64,000 nucleotides of DNA. Source: Nymphaea colorata. Taxonomy: Eukaryota > Streptophyta > Magnoliopsida > Nymphaeales > Nymphaeaceae. Positions 1-31,340 of this stretch are shown one piece after another. The DNA lies in assembly GCF_008831285.2 (NCBI RefSeq), contig NC_045145.1, forward strand, positions 14,196,802-14,260,801, given 5' to 3'. The notes below the pieces were generated by a model, which had not been told where the DNA came from, made no database searches, and saw only the letters and a program-made list of their open reading frames with translations. Positions within the stretch are counted from its first letter, which is position 1. Every line of letters begins with the position of its first letter. A program made the translations under genes and the position numbers.

Positions 1-2559
1 CCCCTTGTTCCCTGATAAAACGGGATAACAGGGTGATGTAACCAAGAGTCTGAGTCGGTCGCTCTTACATGCCAGGGTGAAAAAATAAAAAAAGGCTCCC
101 CGAGATGCTCGCTCAGTACACATCCTTAGCCATATCATGGAGTTTGTAATTTTGTACTCTTGCCATTGGTTAAAGCTTTGGAAGGTCTGCAAACACAGCT
201 GAATTCTCTATTTTACAGTGATGGAAACACTATTGCATTTGCACCAAAGAAATGACGCTGATTGTTTACCCCTGGATGCTATGCATACCACTGTTTAGGC
301 ACAATCATGGATATGGAAAAAACAGATGCCACCATAAGTAGAAATTAGGCATGATTTTATTTTGTTCTGCTAACCACCCAACGTATTTGTGATCTGGTCG
401 AAGGAAGAGAGAGAGGCACCAAGATTACCACACAAACTCGGCTAGGGACAGTCGGAAGAGAAATGGACCGCCCGCCAGCAGGCAGCAGGCAACAAGATCA
501 ACACTGTGAGGGAGAATGGAGGAAGATGTTTGAACTAAAGGAGTGTGTTCCTATTGGAGAAAATGGCTTGGCCCAAACAGTTCGAAGATCATTTTGACCA
601 GAAAAGCAGGGGAAGGACGAAAAATCAAGAGCCACCATGGCTCTTTTCTGTTTCAGGCGTTCGAGGGTGAAGTCGGTACTGTTATGTGCTTAAATTGGTC
701 CATGCCTTCCCGATTTTTGGAAAAAGAAGAGAAGGAAGTGAGAGAAAGAGAGGGGGTTCAGAAGCCGAGAAGGAGGCGACCCACTGACTAGACTAAACTA
801 TTCTCTTTACTCCTTGACAAGAACATCAATCTCAAAAGTCGTGCCTATGATTGGGAAACGTTCCATTTTCCTCACTTCCCTCCACCTTTCCCTCCTTTCT
901 CTCGATCAAAATCTTCCTCCCTAACTTTTCAAGCACGAATAGGAGGAGGAGAGAAGGAATCGTCTCTTTTGTTACCCACTTACCCCACCTTTTCTGATAG
1001 ATAGTTCTCTCTCTCTTTTCCTGCTAAACCCTGTTTAGCAGTAATTCTGCTCTGCAGGTCAGGAGAGAAGCTTTCCGTTTCCCGGCCTCTGATCATGGAC
1101 ACTCCGACACACGCTTGGCGCTACCTGAGAGAGCCAAGTGGGGGGAGTCGTTTTCCGCATGACGAAGCTCTATCTGTGTACGGGGGGGCGCTGGCTGGAA
1201 GACGAAAAAGAGGTGGGCTGCTTGCAGGTCATGCACATGGGGTTAGAGAGAGAGAAAGTGAGAGAGGAAAGGGGTGGCACGCTAGCCAAAGCTTGTTTTT
1301 TATTTTAGTGTTTGTGGGTGTGTGGGAAAGGAGATTCCCATCATTTCCTTTTTCTTCTTTTTTAGTAGGGACTCCATGGCCGTGGCCCCCCTTCTCTTTT
1401 TGTCCCTTGTTAGGTCTGAGAGGTGAAGCAAAAGAGACTCTGCAACTGCTAAAAATAACACTCTGGGGCGATGGATATTCAATTATTCATAGATTTCCCT
1501 AATAAACAACTAACTCTGCAGCCCCAACCTTTCCTTCCTTTCTCGCAAAACCTTTTACTTTTATATATGCATGATAAAAGTGTGGCTCCTCTACTCAGCT
1601 ATTATCTATTATCTATCTGTAGGGTGGCATGATCTACTTTGGAACATTTTTAACAGAGGCCTCCCCTTCTTTGGATATATACTAGCGACGCTCGTCTCCA
1701 CCGTCATTGCATCCATATAGACCAAGAAAGTAAGATGTTTGCATATGAGACGAGACCTAGAGAGGCGGTGTTCTTAGGTGGCATGAATGATGACGGCGTT
1801 TCGTCTACTTTGCCATGCCATGGACCTTGACATGACGCGATCTAATGCTCATGCCCGGTCCCATCGCTTACCATCTGGAGGGAGGGATAAAAGAGACAAA
1901 CTTTATGGTGGCAGCAAATTGCATGTACCTTGATCTTGATCATGCCATCATGTATGTGGCCATGCACCATCATGCGTCCCCATCATTTCCAAATAAAGTC
2001 CTTTGGTGCAGCCTAATTCTCCATTGCAACTTTGCAAAAGCATAATAAGTATCAAGCCCAGCAATATGTAGCCCAGATAGTGTTTTCCAAGTTTTCGTGT
2101 GCCCTTGTGTATAATATCAATGTTTTCACTTAAATTTTGATGATAGATCAGAAAATCTTAGCATATTAATTTTGAATTTGCAAACCATGCTTTGGAACAT
2201 AATTTTTCAAGAATAAATACCATTTACATTTGACCCATTGAATTTTGATGGCAATTGAACAATTCTTAGATAGTCGACAACAAATGGGAGAAAAACTAAG
2301 GGGACCTTTACCAGAAGCTCTTGTTTTTTGGGCTTTGTACCAAGTTCATGTATGTCGGCTCCCTTCTCGTTCGTTTTGGAAAATTTTGAGTAGCAATGGC
2401 AAAGATCTCCCCCTAGACATTCAAGTTGAAGAAAGTTTTTTTTTTTTTTTCAAGAGGGGCAAAAACCCGCTCCACTAGCCAAAATTTTAATATACAGAAT
2501 TTGTACCCCTTTCTTTCCCCTCCCCGCTTAAATTTATGTATCCGAGGGGTCTCGTCTCT
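1..2559. other. Intergenic, no gene recognised
   Basis: I see no open frame here with family resemblance. The stretch is AT-rich with purine/pyrimidine-biased patches (GA-rich near 720-760, CT-rich near 860-1030). One feature stands out: ten CATG tetranucleotides between 1782 and 1974. Longer open frames, such as 1095-1502 plus, are low-complexity and read like chance translations of GA/CT-rich DNA. A gene's untranslated region extending in from outside the window cannot be excluded. Confidence 0.6.
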
Positions 2560-2747
2560 CTGACTCGAAGGCGCCCGTAAGAGACATTTGACAAGCGCGA
2601 CGAACCACTGGAAGAAGGCCCCGATTCTATTCCGAACCGGAGCAATGTGGGGCCTGCCCGGGCTGGGGGGGCAATTGCGTCATTAACCAAGTCTCTCGCT
2701 TCGACGGGGGTAGAGGAGCGTTTCGCGTGGGGCCCAGCCGCGGGGGC

Positions 2748-2905
2748 CACGTGGAAGGCCGGATTGGAAAGAAAGCGACTCGACGGTGCGAGCTGACGTC
2801 ACAGCCGCTTTCATCGACGTCACGTCGGGTGGGACGTCAACGTCGACGGACGCGCCGTTTACTCCAAAGGAAGGCGCCGCTTGACGTCCGTTTGTCCAGC
2901 ACGTG
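2748..2905. promoter_or_regulatory. Cluster of eight ACGT-core (bZIP/bHLH-type) sites
   Basis: Within 158 bp there are two CACGTG G-boxes (2748-2753 and 2900-2905) and one palindromic TGACGTCA (2794-2801). Five more ACGT cores lie at 2817, 2822, 2834, 2840 and 2884. In plants, ACGT cores bind bZIP factors, and CACGTG also binds bHLH factors; this is established knowledge. The cluster lies in a GC-rich island (about 2560-3330) that differs from the AT-rich flanks, which suggests a promoter or enhancer. No gene start was recognised within 5 kb on either strand, so the target is unknown. Confidence 0.5.
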
Positions 2906-5900
2906 GCAGCCTGCCAACGAGGGAGGGAGTGGCGTTCTGGTAAATCGCTCCACTTTCCAGGGCGAAGCTGCTGGAGCTAAGAGAGTGCGTGAAGAGACCT
3001 GTGGGGGGACCGCCGGGCAGGTGGGGCCCTCTGACAGAAGGACCGACGGGATTCCGGGGGTCGGAGTAGTTTTCTTTTTCTTCGATTTGTTTTTCTTTGC
3101 TTTGCTTTGCTTTTTAGGCGGTGGGGCCCGGGGGAGTCACATGGGGAAGCGATGCCGGTGGAGGGCGGGGCCCGCAGGACACGCTGGCGGGCTCTTGGAT
3201 CCACTCGTCTCTTCGGCCATTGGTGTAAAGTCAGGGACTCCTGTCCCCCGACTGCGACGCATGGGACCCACCCGTTCTCGTAGTCGTAACCCATCCCCAA
3301 CCCCACAACCGCTCCTCCTTTTTTTCTAACCAGCTACTCCTATTTCTTACTTAATCCCAAGTGCGTCCCAGCGGCTTGAAACGTTTCGCCGCCCCGTCCC
3401 GACGTACGCCTGACAATATATATAAACGAAGTAAACACAAAATTTATTTAAATTGACACGTCAACCGTTCAGTTAATTGCGTTTATAATTTATAGAGTGC
3501 AACACACCGAATTACTTTGTTTTTTCAAAAGTGCTGACCACTTATATTCAAGTTTAAAATAATTTTAATACTCAAAACAGCCTGGTTAGGCAATACCTGT
3601 CGGGTCGAGCATGCTTTACGTCTCCTTGGCTGGATCACAGTGCAATACCTGAAGCGCCCGGTCATTCTGAACAGATGACCAAGAACCCATTGCATATGTA
3701 AAGATTCAGCAATGGCTTTTCTAACCTGACACGGCCATCTGTGAGGTAACAATATAAATTTAACTTCACCGGCCTCTACATTTCTTATGAGAAACAAAAA
3801 GAGAAATACCAAATCAACTCTAGGCTGCTCCATGGATTAACAAAACCGCCTGAGTTAACAAGTTTACCATCATTGTATAGATTTAAATGCATTTGATGTC
3901 CTGACTCTTTCATGGATTAACTTGGCAACACCTTAACCGGGAGAACTTGGAAGCCGCCCAAAAAATAGCCTGGGGTTCCTTCCTTTCCCCTTGCTTCCGG
4001 GGGTTCGAAGTTGCATTAACACTTTGGCCGTAAAGTCTAAGCACGTCAATTTGGTACCATGCATGCATGCTTGCTGATCGTGCCCATAAGAATCAAACCC
4101 GGTCTCAGCACGTATCACCATGACTGCTTATGCACCATTCAACTTAGTCGATTCGTCGACTTTCTGTACATGAAAAGACAGGAAATTGATTTGCATAAGG
4201 AGATCAAGTTATATGGGAATGCATGGATCCGGCAGTCACATAAAAATTTCAAAAAGATTGGTCGCAGTTCAAACTATAGAAGAAAAATAGTCACACCAAT
4301 TTGGAAAATGCCTTTTCTCTTTGCTTTCTTTCTCTCCCTCTCTCTCACTTCCACTTGAGGCCAAAAGGCTGCAGACCGCGGGCCCCATCCACGTCACCAA
4401 CTTTGACTCGTGGTGCTCAAATCCCAAGGTTCGCAGGTTGGCTACGTCACTCAAAGAGAAAAAAAAAATCTCATGGAATAATTTTTTAATGGAAAATACT
4501 ATTTTATGAATTCATTGTTCAACTTGTTGTTGGTTTAGGAAAGGATGGGACTTCTTTATTGGCCAAGACTGATGGCGAAAGATTCGAAGAGAAGCAGACG
4601 AATCTGAATGGCGAATCGCTGCATGAAGTTCCGGAGAGATCACTTTTTTCCTTTTAATTGTGTGGAAAATTTCGCCATTCTTTCTCCCGCTTTTCTTCTT
4701 CATTTTTTCTCTATTTGGTATTGTTTGTTTTGTGCCCTGCCCTGATGGTGCTCGGAAACATGAGGGCTCAAGGTTTATTTAATTGTTCTTAAATATTTCT
4801 TCATCTCCACTACTGAATTCAAAATCTGCGTTTCTCACGATCTGACGATCATAACCACAAAATCTGCGTTTCTCGTTCTTTGCTATTATGAGGACATCCC
4901 AAGAAATTCACTACTGAACTTTTAAAATTTTGTTACATATGGGTAAAACAGTATAGCAGAAGTTACAAGATCAGGAAGAACATGCAGAAGAATTACCCTG
5001 CTTGATATTTTACAATCAAACTAGAAATCTTCCGAACTTCAAAAATATTGGCAAAAAAAAACTCGAATATGTAGATTTTGCCAATATTTGTTACTTTGCA
5101 GGATGTGACATCATAAGCAGAGACGTTGGCAGCAAGAAATTAATGGTCGTGGTTGCGATTAAAGTAGATTATCTGGAGATGCGAGGCAAAAGGTTAGGCA
5201 GGGGATAAATCACGAACAGTAAGAACTGGAGAATATGACTCCATGTCGGTATCGGAAAGGAAGTTTATCCTTCTAGAATTTAACTTTGTTACAAGTTGCT
5301 CCCGTGGTGAAACGAGTTAGATGCTTTGGAACACGTCTTGTATTAAAAAATCTATGAGCTGAAAATTGGTGTCAGCCTCATTACTATTTAAATACTTTCT
5401 GTCATTGTCTGTCTTTTTCAAAAAAATTGGTTATTGATAGAGTGAACAGATCAGCCATTTCATGAGATCCCTTTGTTCATTCAGTGCGACGCATATCGTG
5501 GTATCTCCATGCGTCTTGAGCACTGAACTGACAGAAATACTTGCGAAATAAGTTGGCAGAAGGATGGTATGCTATGATATCTATCCATGTGCAGTAGCCT
5601 CCCCAGTCGAAACACTTCATTCCTTTTTCCACCACTTCTGTTTAACTATTAACAAACAAGTGGTACCCCTAGGAGCAAGTAAGGAACGGCCCCCTTGATT
5701 ATTGGCATGAATTAAAAGTCACAGTTTTATCAGTTTTTTTACCTTTTTTTTTAAAAGAAAAACTATCGCGGATATGAATTTTGAGTCACCAAGAATTAGA
5801 CGTTCTCTCTCAATAAAAGGAAACAGACATCCTCGTTATGGTGCCATGCTTGGAAGAAGTTAAGATCCAGTCTGCATGCACATATACAAGTGTGTGTCTA

Positions 5901-8900
5901 AGAGATCCTGACTTCTGCCAGACCTTATCATTCTGAAAACTGAGTTTATGGTTCTTTTCGTCGTAAAAGTTCAATAAAGAAATACGGACAGAGAACTGTA
6001 CTAAGAACTTAGTGGTCAAGATCTAGTTTAAACGTGTATGTGTGTAAAATATAAGGTAGTTTTGAATAAAAACTTGCGCTTTCAAACGGTCATGTTCACA
6101 TAAATCCAGGCATCAAATGCTTTATGTAGTCATATGTGTGCATTTTGACATGTACTTACTAGGTTGATTGTTTTAACTGGCGTCATGATCACCTGAGAAA
6201 ATTAAGTTGGTCTTATTTAGTGAAAACAGTTCGTCAATATTAAATTGATTAAAAAGCGGCCCGTCACGTAACTCTAAACCTTAATACATGAAAGTAACAA
6301 ATAAAACCTGTTGAACATGGTCTAATTGTGAATCTTCCTCATTAAGGTTAGACTATACTATCAAGAGTACGACCAGCATAACTTATGGTTTTAGTGTGCG
6401 TGTACGAGGGAAAGGAGTTAAAGTATGTAGGATAGGGATTCCTAGACTCTATTGTACAGGGATGCGTGTGTTCAATAGCTTGTGAACATAAAGACAGAGG
6501 GAGACTAAACGGCTGGCGCGCTGGCCCTTTTCGGTTGGTTCTTCAGTGGTTGGCGCAGAAGAAAGAAGCGCTTTCTCGAGGATGTGGTGAAAAAACAAAA
6601 CAAAAACAATATATCGTAATCCAAAACCCCGGTTGAAGGTGATGCTTGGATGGCTCCGTTGAGAGTTCACATCAAGACCCATGCGTTCCTGCGGAGAGTG
6701 CAGGGCGACCGGGAGAGAGAGATTAAAGAATCGATAGAACTTGAAGAATCCAAAGAGTTTTTTGACCAATCAGACGCATTTGAGAGGTCATCCTAAATCT
6801 AAAAGTTATGTGCATTACAAACGCAACAAATTCTTGGGCTTTTCTTGTCAAAGCTTTCCCTCTCGGCAGAGCCCACATTTCGGTGACACGTTTATTATGG
6901 CCTTCGACTTGTCAGTTGCCGTGGACAATGTGCAGAGCTTTGTTGGAGCACGAGGGAGATGGGGCTGGCTCGGAGAGAAACATGGCAGCCTATTAAATTC
7001 CTTTACAGATGGCTTCCGGAAGAGGTCGCCACGCTTTCACAATCTTTTTCCTGTGGGGTTTTTGGTGTCAAATAAACCATGAATTTGCGACCCACATTCA
7101 GACGTTATGTCCGCCAAAAGAAACCACAGTGCACCATCCAAAACACCGATTCGACAGAGCACGAAAGATTTGTTTTTCAGATCACCCGAACAGTTCTCAC
7201 GAATGCGGTTGTCCGGAGGCAATGGATGGTGGTGATTTCGAATGAAACATTCTTTGCTTTGTCAAATTAATCACCTGGTTTTAGCTCATTACCACTAGTG
7301 TTTGGTAGGAATCCAAATCAGTTCAGACCTCGACAGCACCAAAGTTGATTCTTTTCTTTTCTAAAGAGAAACTGGAGTTGGGCACATTTTTACTAAATTG
7401 TGCCAACAAAAACGCACCCCAAGTATTGGGCTGTTGGCCTTCTTTAAATTTACGACGAACAATTTTGTTGGGTCTGGATGTGATATAACGATGGCCAAGT
7501 ACAATCAGTCTTCCTCAACTTTTATAGCCAATGCCCTTTTGGGTTTGCATTTGATGTATAAGAAAAGCTGACTAAACTCTTGTTTCAGATCCAGTCCGTC
7601 TGCTAGTGCTTGGGTTGTGAGCTTTTGGAGTCATACACAAGTCACTTCATGTTACCATGTCGAGATTTGCATCCCTCTGGTGTGCGTTCACAGTAAAATC
7701 TCAGCCACGCTACGTTTGTTTTACTGCAGAGCTGATATCCACGTTGATCTGAGATCACCAAGGGTCACACATTCTGTGGATTTCAGGAAACCCACTGTTT
7801 GTTTAAACAGCGGATTTCATGCAGCATTGATTTGAGATCCCCTCTCATCCTTAATTCCTAGCATCCGTAGCGATCAGGGACGCAAACTAATAGAGTTTGA
7901 CTGGAAACTTGTTCTGAAGTTAGACTACCGATTCAAGATAATCATTGATAAAGCGGCTGTTTATTTGACATATGAAGCACACTCAAGGTGGCTCTAAATT
8001 TCGGGTTACAGACTTCCATTTTATATGTGATTTCATCGATAGTTGGGTATGAGTCAATCCATTCGCATATTTCTTGTCGAATCTTTCCTTGTCGAGCTTC
8101 AGTTCTAACTAACTACACCATCAACAGACTCAACTTGGATCAGGCTGGATCTAGCCAGTCTCCAATCTATCTGCCAACCTAGTCCTAGCCTTTCGCCCAC
8201 CACTACTAAACTAAATTGCAGTGGAAGGAATCGTCAGGTTAATAATGGAGATATCGCTGTCGGCAATCCAACCTTAAAAAATTAAGAGAAAAGAGGGATA
8301 CGCTAGAACGACGGCTTCTCCTTCACAGGGTCCGACTACACGCGAAGGGTAAAAAATGCTTCATGTCCATAAGGAAGAATGAGCTCGCATAATGCGGTAG
8401 GGTGTCTGCCTGCCTTAGCCAGTGACAATAGTTAACAGAGAAGCTATCTTTGTTCACAAAAAATGATACATCATTAGGATGGCCATTGGGTAGTCGGCAT
8501 GGCTTCCTTGATCTACCAACAGGTTGGGAAAATAGATTCTTTCACTCGTCGCCGTAGAACAATTCGACTTCTCCACTTAGACATTTAGCGACAAAAACAT
8601 GTGCCACGGGTAAGGCAGCATGTAAATCTACGTGCGCACCTTTCCGAGAGAGAAAGAGAGAGATCACATTAAGACCAATTTTTGCCAAATCTCGGTTGAT
8701 AATTTCAAAAGCACAAGCAAGATATATTCTAGACTTAAACTCTGAAAGAACAGGCTGAGTAAATTGCTCTAATTACAGCAGATAATGAGTTTATGAGATT
8801 TTCTTGGCAGTTTAAAAAACACCAGTCTAACAACCATACAGATCGAACATTATACATTCGTAACTATTCGCACCTATATTCAAATAATCGGCAAATAACT

Positions 8901-9227
8901 ACAGTTATCGCACTCAAGGTACTCCGATAAAAATCGCCGGAGTACGGTTGAAGGTCAATATTTCAATGCCAAGTTGGGAGCTTGGTAACGTTCGGCGAAG
9001 ACTTGCTCAACCGACGCGATTAGGGCTTTTAGCTTAACGCCACAAATGTAGAAATTTCTGGGCCGCAGACCCAATCAGCGATCTGGAGTTCTCCAAGTTG
9101 CCGTTTATCTATCATATCATGATGAACATAAAAAGGAATAGTGGTTATACAGCTTTGTTACGGTATTTCATTTGTTGGACTACTGATGCAGCTAACAGCA
9201 TGATCGATGCTCAAAATTTCGCAGATA
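2906..9227. other. Intergenic, no gene recognised
   Basis: The GC-rich island continues to about 3330, including an inverted CCAAT (ATTGG near 3220). A TATA-like string (TATATATAAA) follows near 3416-3425. Beyond that the DNA is AT-rich with short unrelated frames only. Small structures seen are a CATGCATGCATGC run near 4058-4070 and a 14-bp inverted repeat at 5043-5056/5076-5089. I recognise no coding exon, tRNA or rRNA. Confidence 0.55.
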
Positions 9228-9301
9228 GACCTCCAGTTTCCTTTAGTAGGATTTACCTTCAGGAGACCTCCAGTTTCCTTTAGTAGGATTTACCTTCAGG
9301 A
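9228..9301. repeat. Perfect 37-bp tandem duplication
   Basis: Two identical 37-bp units (9228-9264 and 9265-9301) lie head to tail, each beginning GACCTCC and ending CTTCAGGA. The perfect identity points to a recent duplication or slippage event. It lies about 1 kb downstream of the MCM9 stop codon and has no visible coding role. Confidence 0.9.
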
Positions 9302-10311
9302 ACGAATGAGACTATAGGCAAAGTATGTTCACAGGTATAATCATGACTCAAACCAAGTCTTTGATCTGGACAAGACAGTAGTAAACGTAACCCAAACAGC
9401 TGTCGCAGACACCTTATCAGGAGTCCGCATTGTTAGCTAATAAGGTAAATGGAATATGTGTTACCCAGCAGATAGCAGTCGCGCAAATAATATTTCCTTA
9501 TGACCCAGTATTGGATCCAAAATCTAATCGTTGGCCACATGCTTCGTGCTCCAGCTATGCATCCTTGACGGAACCAGCTTCCAACAAGTGATAAACTTCT
9601 CCCTGTGGGAGAGCATGGGTTACAGATTATGCAAAGGAATGTATCTTTTACTTAGCCTGATTCAACTCAAAGATCTTAAAGTTACGAGCTGGTCGCATAT
9701 CAAGGCGTCGTTCGGCCAACTAGTATTACCTTGCACTTACAAATGGATAGTCAACAGAAACTATAAGCCATTATGCTTAAATGAACGTCAGCCACAAGAG
9801 GACGTTTACTAGCATGACCCCATAAGCCATTGGCGCATTGGGGGCTACATAAAATTGCCTAGGGTTTATAACTCTAGGCCTCTGGCTCATCAGACAGTGA
9901 TGCCAGGTCACACGGGCTGTGAATGTGAGATCTTTGGTGTCAGAAAACCAGGGTTTTCTCACAGTCAAAAGGAATCCGATCATCCCTTCCAAAGCTGCAC
10001 TATGACTGATGAGTGATGAACAGTGCAACAACAATTGTGACGAGGCTTCTTTCAAAGATGTGCAGGTTGACTGGCATTGAAAGGCCATCCACCCATTTTC
10101 ATGATCCACAGCTCACATCCGGCAAATGTTTCTTCCAGTCAGTCTCCCAAGTGGTGCATACCTGAGCTGTCCGGGTGAGAGGGTACTTAGGTAACTGCCA
10201 GTGGCCACAATCACTAACTTGGGTCAGGAGAAACCGGTGACAAGCCTCGAACTTCCTTTGGTCAGCGACTGGCAAACTCGAATATTTCATCCAATCCAAT
10301 GCTATTCAAGT
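9302..10311. other. Region downstream of MCM9; probably includes its 3' UTR
   Basis: This kilobase lies just 3' of the MCM9 stop codon (MCM9 is on the minus strand). Two minus-strand open frames here (10299-10099 and 10109-9777) have no family resemblance that I recognise. I take the stretch as 3' UTR plus intergenic DNA. Confidence 0.45.
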
Positions 10312-31240
<20,929 letters not shown>

Positions 31241-31241
31241 C

Positions 31242-31270
31242 GAGAGAGAGAGAGAGGGGGGGGGGGGAGG
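31242..31270 (-). repeat. CT/poly-C tract in the MCM9 5' UTR
   Basis: Two bases upstream of the MCM9 ATG lies (CT)n preceded by an unbroken run of about twelve C (minus strand). Such tracts are length-variable. One this close to a start codon could affect initiation. That effect is inference. Confidence 0.85.
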
Positions 31271-31288
31271 TTTGTCAACCTGTGGCTT

Positions 31289-31298
31289 GGCGGGAAAA
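31289..31298 (-). promoter_or_regulatory. E2F/DP-type site in the MCM9 promoter
   Basis: The minus strand reads TTTTCCCGCC about 50 bp upstream of the MCM9 ATG. It matches the plant E2F consensus TTTSSCGC (TTTCCCGC). MCM genes are known targets of E2F at the G1/S transition, so this site predicts cell-cycle control of MCM9 here. Confidence 0.75.
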
Positions 31299-31333
31299 CG
31301 AAAGAGTTAAAGACGGATCATCGTTTGCTCTCC

Positions 31334-31340
31334 ATTTATA
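31334..31340 (-). promoter_or_regulatory. TATA box of MCM9
   Basis: TATAAAT on the minus strand, within CATATAAATGG, about 95 bp upstream of the MCM9 ATG. The spacing fits transcription starting near 31305-31310, just upstream of or overlapping the E2F-type site. Confidence 0.6.

Noticed and set aside
1095-1502. 135-codon plus-strand open frame
   Set aside because: The translation is dominated by GA/CT-rich low complexity and shows no family resemblance or splice context.
2727-3329. 200-codon plus-strand open frame
   Set aside because: It runs through the GC-rich ACGT-cluster island; few stops are expected there by composition. The product is Arg/Gly/Pro-rich with no recognisable domain.
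9777-10299. Two minus-strand open frames just past the MCM9 stop
   Set aside because: They are out of the MCM9 exon frame, have no family resemblance, and the conserved MCM9 tail ends cleanly at 10312.
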